Assembly (NCBI GenBank): GCA_035656655.1
Contig: DASRSE010000278.1
Location: forward strand, 1-5,085
DNA: 5,085 nt
Source: DASRSE01 sp035656655
Lineage (GTDB): Bacteria > Planctomycetota > Planctomycetia > Pirellulales > DASRSE01
Direction of reading: 5' to 3'
This document shows, in pieces, positions 1-4,334 of the stretch. Under the pieces are notes generated by a model. It was not told the origin of the DNA. It saw only the letters and a program-made list of their open reading frames with translations, and ran no database searches. Each line of letters starts with the position of its first letter. The first letter of the stretch is position 1. The position numbers were made by a program, and so were the translations under genes.

Positions 1-57
1 AAACTCAGGCGGCAAGGCGGCCAGTTGCTCGGCGGTAAGGGGAAATGCAGGCGACAT
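1..57 (-). CDS. Partial CDS, N-terminal 19 codons; possible IS66-family transposase
   Basis: An ATG at 57-55 opens a frame that is uninterrupted to the window edge and reads MSPAFPLTAEQLAALPPEF. The 'LTAEQLAALPPEF' stretch resembles the N-terminus of IS66-family TnpC transposases, which in many planctomycete copies begin with a short segment of this type before a coiled coil. That is recognition from memory on only 19 residues: no catalytic residue or zinc-binding segment lies in the window. The next gene to the right points away from it, so this is a divergent pair. An inverted repeat (59-71 with 122-134) sits immediately upstream of the start codon. Alternatively it is the start of an unrelated cytoplasmic protein; the sequence to the left of the window would decide. 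Confidence 0.5.
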   Translation of the reverse strand, partial: MSPAFPLTAEQLAALPPEF

Positions 58-58
58 G

Positions 59-134
59 CCCTCAGTTAACCAGAACCCCCCCGTGCTAGCAAACAGCAAA
101 ATCCCTTCCCGGAGCGTGAACGGTTACCTGAGGG
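59..134. repeat. Inverted repeat, 13-bp arms, upstream of the partial gene
   Basis: CCCTCAGTTAACC (59-71) and GGTTACCTGAGGG (122-134) are complementary at 12 of 13 positions across a 50-nt spacer. The left arm begins one base upstream of the partial gene's ATG. If that gene belongs to an insertion sequence, this region could include the element's terminus: read on the minus strand, GTAACCGTTCACG from position 127 has the GTAA opening typical of IS66 ends. It could equally be a leader hairpin or a regulatory dyad. The other end of any element is outside the window. Confidence 0.45.
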
Positions 135-200
135 GGTTTACTGGATGGATGGGCGGGAACCGCTGTGATAGCTCGCGCTGCTTCCAATGGGCCAGTGCGG

Positions 201-206
201 TAGAAT
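201..206 (+). promoter_or_regulatory. Candidate -10 box giving a leaderless transcript
   Basis: TAGAAT differs from TATAAT at one base and lies exactly 6 nt before the A of the ATG at 213. Initiation 6-7 nt after a -10 box would put the transcript start at or next to the start codon. No Shine-Dalgarno sequence is present and no convincing -35 is seen at the usual distance. The same arrangement recurs at 620-625 upstream of the next gene, which strengthens the call. Confidence 0.45.
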
Positions 207-212
207 CCCGCC

Positions 213-578
213 ATGTTCGACACCACGCCCATCACCGCTCCGCCCAAGCGCCACTGGCATCAATTCAGCCTGCGGACGCTGTTCGTCGTCGTCACGCTGC
301 TGGCGATCCCGTGCGCCTATGTGGGTTGGCAGGCCAAGATTGTCGTCAAGCGGAAGGTGATGATTGAAAAAATCGTGGAAGGCGGAGGCGCGTTTAGTTA
401 TTTCGTTCCGCCCATCCCTCCGGCAAATTATGCTCCGCCAGAATCAGTGCCTTGGTGTAGGCATCTTCTTGGGGACTGCGAAGTCTGGATTATCGCGCCG
501 CCGGCGTCAATGGAGGATGATCAAGCGTATGCGATTAAGGAAATGTTCCCTGAAGCCAAAGTCCAAGGAATTGACTGA
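213..578 (+). CDS. Small single-pass membrane protein of the planctomycete 'FSLRTL' type, function unknown
   Basis: A 121-residue protein. Residues 1-17 are hydrophilic and basic (PPKRHWHQ), followed by FSLRTL at 18-23 and one hydrophobic helix at about 22-41 (VVVTLLAIPCAYVGW), then a basic KIVVKRK. This suggests a cytoplasmic N-terminus and a single membrane anchor. The remaining ~75 residues form a small domain ending in DQAYAIKEMFPEAKVQGID. I recall this architecture, including a C-terminal 'LFPEA'-like tail, from many uncharacterised planctomycete proteins; no role is established that I know of. The ATG at 213 is chosen because the basic leader and helix follow it directly and a TAGAAT box precedes it. 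The gene is co-directional with the next one, 54 nt away, but each appears to have its own promoter. Confidence 0.8.
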   Translation: MFDTTPITAPPKRHWHQFSLRTLFVVVTLLAIPCAYVGWQAKIVVKRKVMIEKIVEGGGAFSYFVPPIPPANYAPPESVPWCRHLLGDCEVWIIAPPASMEDDQAYAIKEMFPEAKVQGID

Positions 579-593
579 TGCGTTAAATTTTCG

Positions 594-625
594 GCAACAC
601 ACTTTTGGACACTACCTGCTAGAAT
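594..625 (+). promoter_or_regulatory. Candidate promoter of the second small membrane protein gene
   Basis: TAGAAT at 620-625 lies 7 nt before the ATG at 633, so transcription would again start at or near the start codon. There is no Shine-Dalgarno sequence. The upstream segment beginning GCAACACACTTTTGGAC (594-610) recurs almost exactly at 933-948 without an intact TAGAAT box. TTGGAC at 605-610 looks like a -35 hexamer but is only 9 nt from the -10, so it is not a standard pair. Confidence 0.45.
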
Positions 626-632
626 AACCCCT

Positions 633-908
633 ATGCCGCGCCCTCATTTCAGCCTACGCGATCTATTCTTGGCGACGACGCTGATAGCGGCCGGGGTCGG
701 CGCGTTCGTCTATTTTCGCGGACAATTGACACACTTGGCCTTTTTCCACCCGTTCTGGTATCCGCTGATTTACATGGCGGCGTCGGCATCAATTGGAACT
801 GGGCTATTAACTCCGTTTCATAGGAAGGTCGCGGGATTAATCCTCGGAGCAATTATCGGCTACATTCTGTGCGGCCTTTTTTGGCCAAGAGGCGTTTGGG
901 TTCCATGA
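633..908 (+). CDS. Small multi-pass membrane protein of the 'FSLRDL' type, function unknown
   Basis: A 91-residue, strongly hydrophobic protein. It opens MPRPHFSLRDLF, then has a probable helix at about 11-28 (LFLATTLIAAGVGAFVYF), a second at about 37-59 (FFHPFWYPLIYMAASASIG) and a third at about 66-84 (VAGLILGAIIGYILCGLFW), ending RGVWVP. The FSLRDL-helix start matches the upstream gene's FSLRTL-helix start, so the two share an N-terminal module although the rest differs. I recall such small FSLRDL membrane proteins as very common in planctomycetes, with no assigned function. The ATG at 633 is fixed by the motif beginning five residues later and by the TAGAAT box at 620-625. No hairpin terminator is obvious after the stop. 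Confidence 0.8.
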   Translation: MPRPHFSLRDLFLATTLIAAGVGAFVYFRGQLTHLAFFHPFWYPLIYMAASASIGTGLLTPFHRKVAGLILGAIIGYILCGLFWPRGVWVP

Positions 909-932
909 CGATATGTCACCGATTTTTTCCCA

Positions 933-961
933 GCAACACACTTTGGACCCTGCCCGCGAAT
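933..961 (+). repeat. Degraded second copy of the 594-625 promoter-like segment
   Basis: GCAACACACTTT followed by GGAC (933-948) repeats the segment at 594-610 with a one-base deletion in the T run. Downstream, ...GCTAGAAT of the first copy aligns with ...GCGAAT here, two bases short, so the -10 box is lost. No FSLR-type gene follows. It looks like the remnant of a duplicated promoter or gene cassette, or a second member of a dispersed promoter family. Confidence 0.45.
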
Positions 962-1078
962 GGACCGGTACGCACTATCGGTAAATTGGCGTTGCCGGCC
1001 ATCCCCACGCCCCTCCAAACGCCGCTGGTAGTCTCTGAGTTTCCACCCTACCCGGTTCCGTTCGAGATGACGAAATTA

Positions 1079-1193
1079 GGGTCCGAAAGGGACCGGTTTG
1101 TTAACTCTAAGAGGTCTGTTAATTAGAGATTCGGAGAGTTCGAGCGCGTTTTTTCGGGGTGCGAGGGGAACCTTGAAGGTTCCTTTCGGACCC
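1079..1193. repeat. Long inverted repeat with 16-bp arms
   Basis: GGGTCCGAAAGGGACC (1079-1094) and GGTTCCTTTCGGACCC (1178-1193) are complementary at 15 of 16 positions, and the exception is a possible G-U pair when read as plus-strand RNA. The 83-nt interior contains CTCTAA/TTAGAG arms (1105-1110, 1133-1138). The right arm overlaps the palindrome GGAACCTTGAAGGTTCC (1168-1184), so alternative pairings exist. There is no open frame to explain it. A structured RNA or a miniature mobile element are both possible. Confidence 0.5.
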
Positions 1194-1267
1194 CATTTGA
1201 TCTCTGTCGAACTAGAGAGCGCCGTGCAGGCCGGAGAAATGGCGTAAATCGTTGCGGCAAAGGCGAT

Positions 1268-1310
1268 AAACGCAAAACGCCCGGCGGCCGATCTCTCGGG
1301 GCTGGGCGTT
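1268..1310 (-). terminator. Probable intrinsic terminator of the tRNA-Asn gene
   Basis: On the minus strand AACGCCCAGC (1310-1301) pairs with GCCGGGCGTT (1285-1276) as a 10-bp stem with one G-U. The loop contains a nested CCGA-GAGA-TCGG hairpin with a GNRA-type tetraloop. The stem runs into TTTT, then GCGTTTA. It begins 40 nt after the tRNA's 3' end and nothing else is transcribed into it from the right. The U run is short, so efficiency is uncertain. Confidence 0.6.
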
Positions 1311-1349
1311 AACCGGTGTGGCGGTTGCGACTCGTAGAAAAACGAAAAG

Positions 1350-1422
1350 CTCCCCGACAAGGGCTCGAACCTTGGACACGCGGATTAACAGTCCGCTGCT
1401 CTACCGACTGAGCTATCGGGGA
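1350..1422 (-). tRNA. tRNA-Asn (GUU anticodon)
   Basis: The reverse complement folds into a complete cloverleaf of 73 nt. The acceptor arm is TCCCCGA with TCGGGGA, the D arm is GCTCAGTCGGTAGAGC, the anticodon stem is GCGGA/TCCGC around the loop CTGTTAA, and the T arm is CAAGG-TTCGAGC-CCTTG. All stems pair fully. Anticodon GTT reads AAC and AAU codons, giving asparagine, and the discriminator base is G, as usual for bacterial tRNA-Asn. The 3' CCA is not encoded: the sequence after the discriminator is CTTTTCG, so a CCA-adding enzyme is needed. The gene stands alone, with a probable terminator 40 nt downstream. Confidence 0.97.
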
Positions 1423-1555
1423 ATGGCCTGGGACAGGCGGGCGGTACTTTTCAAGCCGGGCGTGGACCGGACTCGCTGAAAAGGGGCCGCGTGGAAACAA
1501 TCTACCAAAAAAACCTAGCATGGAAAACCCGTCCAGTCGGCCCGCCAAGCCCGCG

Positions 1556-1586
1556 TGGTCAATTTTTTTTCGGCCGTTCACGCTGG
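1556..1586. repeat. Direct repeat, copy 1 (about 31 bp)
   Basis: This copy begins TGGTCAA, then a T run, then TTCGGCCGTTCACGCTGG. It matches copy 2 (1627-1658) over its whole length apart from a one-base gap and a few substitutions in the homopolymer section. Copies start 71 bp apart. On the minus strand each copy ends ...TTGACCA, which contains a -35-like TTGACC, but I see no -10 at the right distance in either. Confidence 0.6.
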
Positions 1587-1626
1587 CTGGGAGCCGAGCC
1601 GACCGCGTCCAAGGGGGCGGCCCCCA

Positions 1627-1658
1627 TGGTCAAAAACTCTTTCGGCCGCTCACGCTGG
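1627..1658. repeat. Direct repeat, copy 2 (about 32 bp)
   Basis: The second copy begins TGGTCAAAAACTC and ends TTCGGCCGCTCACGCTGG. The shared GC-rich end differs from copy 1 at only one position (GTTCACG versus GCTCACG). Such a unit could be a member of a dispersed intergenic repeat family. Confidence 0.6.
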
Positions 1659-1783
1659 GAGGAAACGACCAACGACGGGTGCCACAACCGGGCCGACTCC
1701 GATTTTATGCGGCCGGCCAAGTGGCATGATCCACCGCCTAAATCCGCCGCTCCATTGAAAAACCCGAGCGGGCGCACGATTCA

Positions 1784-1800
1784 CCTCGCGACGCGCGAGG
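1784..1800. repeat. Perfect short hairpin CCTCGCG-ACG-CGCGAGG
   Basis: Seven complementary base pairs enclose a 3-nt loop. No T run follows on either strand, so it does not look like an intrinsic terminator. It may be part of the 3' structured region beyond the protease terminator, or chance in GC-rich DNA. Confidence 0.4.
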
Positions 1801-1901
1801 CAGCCACCACCCGCCCGCCGAACCAGAAATTGGTCCGCTTTATCGTGCCATGTGCGGCGAACGGTCCGTCCGAGGGCGCCTCTCCCGGCTCAAGGCCTGG
1901 T

Positions 1902-1928
1902 GAAAAAAAGCCCGCGAGCGGCCGCGGG
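1902..1928 (-). terminator. Intrinsic terminator of the protease transcript
   Basis: Read on the minus strand, CCCGCG-GCCGCT-CGCGGG forms a 6-bp all-GC stem with a 6-nt loop, followed by C and then TTTTTTT. It lies about 125 nt beyond the protease stop codon in the same orientation. This is the strongest terminator in the window. Confidence 0.8.
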
Positions 1929-2053
1929 ATTATCCCCTCGCCGAGTTCAGAATCCAACTCCGCACGGCTCGCAAACAAACGATTGGGGCACCCTTCTTGA
2001 TAAGTCGCGCACCTCGGTCGGCCGTCGCACGGTTCACCGGTCTCGCAGCCGCT

Positions 2054-3361
2054 TCAATTTGCTCGGAAGCGGCGGAGCACAAACACGAGTAGCGTCAGGC
2101 CGCCGATGCCGGCCAGAATCGTTTTGCCTTGTTCCAGCGGCGTATGGCCGGCGACCCGTTCCCAGATTTTTTGCACCGCATCATCAGGCACGCGCGATGC
2201 AGACGGCTCGGCGGCAGGATTAGCTCCGGTCGCGGACCCTCCGCGCGCCACGGTTCGTGTTTCCGGAGAATTCTCGGCCGGCGCGAAGACCGGTCGAGCG
2301 TCAAACGTGGCGTGCGGACCGGCGCTATTCGGTTGCGGCGGAAGGCCGCTCGGGAGCGAACGGAACGCCGCGGACGAAGAATCGCCGAGCAACGGCGTCA
2401 TGGGCGCCGCGCCTGCGAAGAATGGATTCGCCGCGCCGGATGGCGCGGCAGTGCTTCGCGCACTTGCACCATACGGCGTCGCATTTGAACCCGCGAATCC
2501 GCCAGACGACACGTTCGCTCGCGCCGCCGCGGTTCCGGGCGGCCACGTTGCGTCTGCCCCAGCGCCGGACGGCGCGGCGGCAAACGGGTTGGGCGCTTGG
2601 GCGGCGGCGTTGAGCGGCGTTAGACCGTCCGAGCCGAGCGGCGCGGAGCTTGGCCGCGCAGCGAGCAGGGTGCGGCCGTCGTCGGCCGGCAGGACGCTAG
2701 TCAAGAACTCGCGCACGCGGCCGCAGTAGCTGCCCATCGTGGTGTTATAACTCGCGCCGAACAGGACGCCGGCCAATTCGCCTTGTTGATTAAAGATCGG
2801 TCCGCCCGAGTCGCCTTGTCGCGCCGCGACGGAGACCTCGACGAGCTCGAGCGGGAAGTTTGGTTTCGGGGCGAAGTATTGGGTGCAGCGGCCAGAAATG
2901 AACCGATAGGTGCCGCTGCCGTAGCCGGCGATGGCGAGCCAGTCGCCCGGCCGCGGCGGAATTTTGGCCAGCGGCACCGCGCGGCAATTCGGCCGCCAAA
3001 TGGCCAGCGCCGCGAGATCCCAAACCTTATCCACTTTGAGCAAGCGTGCCCCGGTGACAAAGCCGTCGGGAAATCGGACCGTAATCTCATCCGAGGCGCC
3101 ATCGACGACGTGAAAATTCGTGAGCACCAGACCATGCTTTTCACGCAGGTCGACCAACGTACCGGAGCCGAACGACATGCCGTCGCGGTTCGGGACAATG
3201 ATCCGGGCGACCGAGGGGTGAGGGGCGGCCGAGGTGACGGTGTCGGCGCGCGGCGCGGAATTCGCGCCCCAAGCGATACGCGCTTCGGGAGGAGCGAATT
3301 GCGCTTTCGCGAGGTGCCCGCTGAAGCACAGGATCAAAGTGGCAAGCGCCGTAGTTCGCAC
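2054..3361 (-). CDS. Exported trypsin-like serine protease with C-terminal membrane anchor
   Basis: A 435-residue protein. Residues 1-20 form a signal peptide (MRTTALATLILCFSGHLAKA) with an AKA cleavage site. The trypsin-like domain spans about 50-220, with the expected triad: His84 in TNFHVV, Asp115 in WDLAAL and Ser185 in GDSGGP. The fold resembles the DegP/HtrA or trypsin_2 group, but there is no PDZ domain. From about 230 to 400 comes an Ala/Pro/Ser/Gly-rich linker with NPFAAAP and NPFFAGAAP segments. A hydrophobic helix at about 415-430 (GIGGLTLLVFVL) then ends in RRFRAN, a positive stop-transfer tail. The inferred topology is an external protease held on the membrane by its C-terminus. 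The start is GTG at 3361, chosen because the signal peptide begins there. It lies 8 nt after the stop of the 39-codon ORF, so the two are probably co-transcribed. There is no clear Shine-Dalgarno sequence. The substrate is unknown. Confidence 0.88.
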   Translation of the reverse strand: MRTTALATLILCFSGHLAKAQFAPPEARIAWGANSAPRADTVTSAAPHPSVARIIVPNRDGMSFGSGTLVDLREKHGLVLTNFHVVDGASDEITVRFPDGFVTGARLLKVDKVWDLAALAIWRPNCRAVPLAKIPPRPGDWLAIAGYGSGTYRFISGRCTQYFAPKPNFPLELVEVSVAARQGDSGGPIFNQQGELAGVLFGASYNTTMGSYCGRVREFLTSVLPADDGRTLLAARPSSAPLGSDGLTPLNAAAQAPNPFAAAPSGAGADATWPPGTAAARANVSSGGFAGSNATPYGASARSTAAPSGAANPFFAGAAPMTPLLGDSSSAAFRSLPSGLPPQPNSAGPHATFDARPVFAPAENSPETRTVARGGSATGANPAAEPSASRVPDDAVQKIWERVAGHTPLEQGKTILAGIGGLTLLVFVLRRFRAN

Positions 3362-3369
3362 GGAGAGTC

Positions 3370-3489
3370 TTATTTCGCGGTCGGTGCTTTGCGCTGTTGT
3401 TCGTTTTTGACAATCATGCGGAGCAGTTTTTGCCGCAGCTGTTCCGCTTCATCTTTACGCTGAGTGACGGTTTTAATGATTTCAGACAT
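3370..3489 (-). CDS. 39-residue charged helical peptide upstream of the protease
   Basis: ATG at 3489 to TAA at 3372-3370 encodes a 39-residue peptide that starts MSEIIKTVTQRKDEAEQL and ends QQRKAPTAK. It is rich in K, R, Q and E with leucines and isoleucines in a heptad-like pattern, suggesting a single amphipathic helix or short coiled coil. No signal peptide or membrane segment is seen, so it would stay in the cytoplasm. AGG followed by TAGGA precedes the ATG, a better ribosome-binding context than the protease has. An in-frame GTG lies five codons upstream but is less favoured. The 8-nt gap to the protease GTG suggests translational coupling. I do not recognise the family. It may be a short leader peptide or a real small protein; coding bias and position support it, but homology was not checked. 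Confidence 0.6.
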   Translation of the reverse strand: MSEIIKTVTQRKDEAEQLRQKLLRMIVKNEQQRKAPTAK

Positions 3490-3552
3490 AGTCCTACCTG
3501 ACACGATTACGGCGCGCATTCGGCGGAGCCAGCGGCAGCCGGGTTTACCGCC

Positions 3553-3569
3553 GCCGGAGGGATTCCGGC
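3553..3569. repeat. Hairpin GCCGGA-GGGAT-TCCGGC flanked by GGGTTTA repeats
   Basis: A perfect 6-bp stem with a 5-nt loop. The heptamer GGGTTTA occurs on each side, at 3541-3547 and 3571-3577 on the plus strand. The site lies about 65 nt before the start of the 39-codon ORF, so it would fall in the leader of that transcript if transcription starts further upstream. Without a T run it is not a typical terminator. Confidence 0.45.
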
Positions 3570-3748
3570 TGGGTTTAGTCCGGCTCGGTGCTTATTCCGC
3601 AGTGCGCACGGGCGTAATCAACAGCGTGGGTCGCTCGATTTCGCAACGCTTCCTTGACTTCAATCAAGCAGGCGACAACAGATCGCTGTTTGAAGCGAAA
3701 CCAGGCGCAACGCTCCGGCGGTCCTTTGCACGCCGTAGGTGTGAGAGG

Positions 3749-4000
3749 TCAGGCCGCAATCGGCCGACCCCCTTTGAGCTCTTCGGCTCGGGGAGGAAAA
3801 TCCTGTCCTTGGTGATGAAGTTCCTTCAGACGCTGCAACTCGGCTCGGAGCGCATCCTCGGCCAATTTCGTGAGCGTCAAGCGCGCGGGGGGCCCGGCTA
3901 AATAGACGGCCGCGTTGCGGGCTTCGTCCAATAGTTCTGCCGAAAGATAGAGCGTCGCTCGCACTTTGGCCGCGTGGCGATGGACTCGCGGAAAACCCAT
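3749..4000 (-). CDS. Ribbon-helix-helix DNA-binding protein, ParB-C-like
   Basis: An 83-residue protein with the layout of a ribbon-helix-helix domain: a strand at 13-19 (VRATLYL), helix A at about 21-34 (AELLDEARNAAVYL), the GPPARLT turn, and helix B at about 41-60 (LTLTKLAEDALRAELQRLK). The basic tail has FPPR (68-71) and ELKGGRPI (74-81). The GPP-RLTL and F-PPR---LKGGRPI motifs match what I recall of the centromere-binding ParB C-terminal family, small proteins found on plasmids and chromosomes. These form dimers that bind repeated operators with their strand pair, usually repressing their own promoter or acting in partition. The ATG at 4000 is the natural start because a stop lies five codons upstream in frame. 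No ParA, toxin or partner gene adjoins it, so its role is open: orphan repressor, antitoxin-like protein or remnant. Confidence 0.75.
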   Translation of the reverse strand: MGFPRVHRHAAKVRATLYLSAELLDEARNAAVYLAGPPARLTLTKLAEDALRAELQRLKELHHQGQDFPPRAEELKGGRPIAA

Positions 4001-4334
4001 GGAGCACCCAGTTCACGAAAAAAGGCTGAGCGGATTCGCGGCCTCGGGCCGTGAGGCTGCCGCCGGAAGAACCTCTAGCTCTCTTTTCGGAACCGGCCGC
4101 CGCCGAAAATCACTTGCGTGACGAAACGTCCTACGTTTTACGCCGCCGCCAAGGTCTGCTCAGTCGTCAAACGTAGGACGTTTGCCGATTTTCGCGCGGA
4201 AAAGTTTGCGCGGATCGCGCCCATCGAGCGCCGGCTGCACGCAACGGCCGCGCGCTTTTTGCCGCGCCGACCGCGGTGAGCCGCCACAGTGCCCTGGCGA
4301 TTCCAAGCTCGACGTCATCATCCCGGCGGCCGGC
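4001..4334. other. Intergenic region between the CBS and ribbon-helix-helix genes
   Basis: No credible gene. On the minus strand this is both the 3' region of the CBS gene and the upstream region of the ribbon-helix-helix gene. It contains the paired AAACGT dyads (4124-4183), an inverted repeat TTTTCGG/CCGAAAA (4084-4109), a hairpin CGGCC-TCG-GGCCG (4039-4051) and a hairpin GCGCG-GAT-CGCGC (4209-4221). On the minus strand the last is followed by AAACTTTT and could be a weak terminator for the CBS gene. I found no consensus promoter for the ribbon-helix-helix gene. Confidence 0.55.
4124..4183. promoter_or_regulatory. Paired operator-like dyads forming a long inverted repeat
   Basis: Positions 4124-4138 read AAACGT-CCT-ACGTTT and 4169-4183 read AAACGT-AGG-ACGTTT. 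Each is a perfect 6-bp palindrome around 3 bases, and the two copies are exact reverse complements of each other. Extending inwards gives 19-bp arms (4124-4142, 4165-4183) with one mismatch and a 22-nt loop. Centres are 45 bp apart, and the nearer site is 123 bp upstream of the ribbon-helix-helix start codon. Ribbon-helix-helix proteins commonly bind multiple short dyads at their own promoter, so autoregulation is the first hypothesis. A stem-loop acting at the RNA level, or a dispersed genomic repeat, are alternatives. Confidence 0.55.

Larger units (their letters stand above)
909..1275. other. Non-coding stretch between the second membrane protein gene and the tRNA terminator
   Basis: No convincing protein gene is present. 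The short open frames here have no recognisable domain, and the minus-strand one begins inside the tRNA. The stretch holds a degraded copy of the upstream promoter segment (933-961), a long inverted repeat (1079-1193), a palindrome GGAACCTTGAAGGTTCC (1168-1184), and a small hairpin TCTCT/AGAGA (1201-1218). The concentration of dyads suggests a structured RNA, a small repeat element or regulatory DNA. Confidence 0.5.
1423..2053. other. Non-coding stretch between the tRNA and protease genes
   Basis: About 630 nt without a credible gene. A long plus-strand open frame (1491-2000) exists, but its product is low-complexity, rich in P, R, S, A and G, and has no recognisable domain; part of it repeats because the DNA contains a direct repeat. 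Contents are a candidate AT-rich tRNA promoter region (about 1498-1525, minus strand), diverged direct repeats (1556-1586 and 1627-1658), a perfect hairpin (1784-1800) and the protease terminator (1902-1928). Confidence 0.55.

Noticed and set aside
869..1126. 85-codon plus-strand frame overlapping the end of the second membrane protein gene
   Set aside because: It starts inside that gene in another frame, has no start signal and has an unremarkable product.
1076..1360. 94-codon minus-strand frame
   Set aside because: It begins inside the tRNA and crosses the tRNA terminator and inverted repeat; no domain is recognised.
1309..1581. 90-codon minus-strand frame containing SPIAQSVEQRTVNPRVQGSS
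   Set aside because: That peptide is the familiar mistranslation of a tRNA gene; the frame runs through tRNA-Asn.
1556..1658. CRISPR array
   Set aside because: Only two diverged copies with a single 40-bp spacer and no cas genes.
1491..2000. 169-codon plus-strand open frame
   Set aside because: The product is low-complexity with no domain or sensible hydrophobic pattern. It overlaps direct repeats and the minus-strand terminator, and long open frames are expected by chance in GC-rich DNA.
2106..2729. 207-codon plus-strand frame, rich in Ala, Gly and Pro
   Set aside because: It is the antisense shadow of the protease's low-complexity linker; the minus-strand protein has an intact triad, signal peptide and terminator.
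3464..3901. 145-codon plus-strand frame
   Set aside because: Antisense to the small ORF and the ribbon-helix-helix gene; no recognisable protein.
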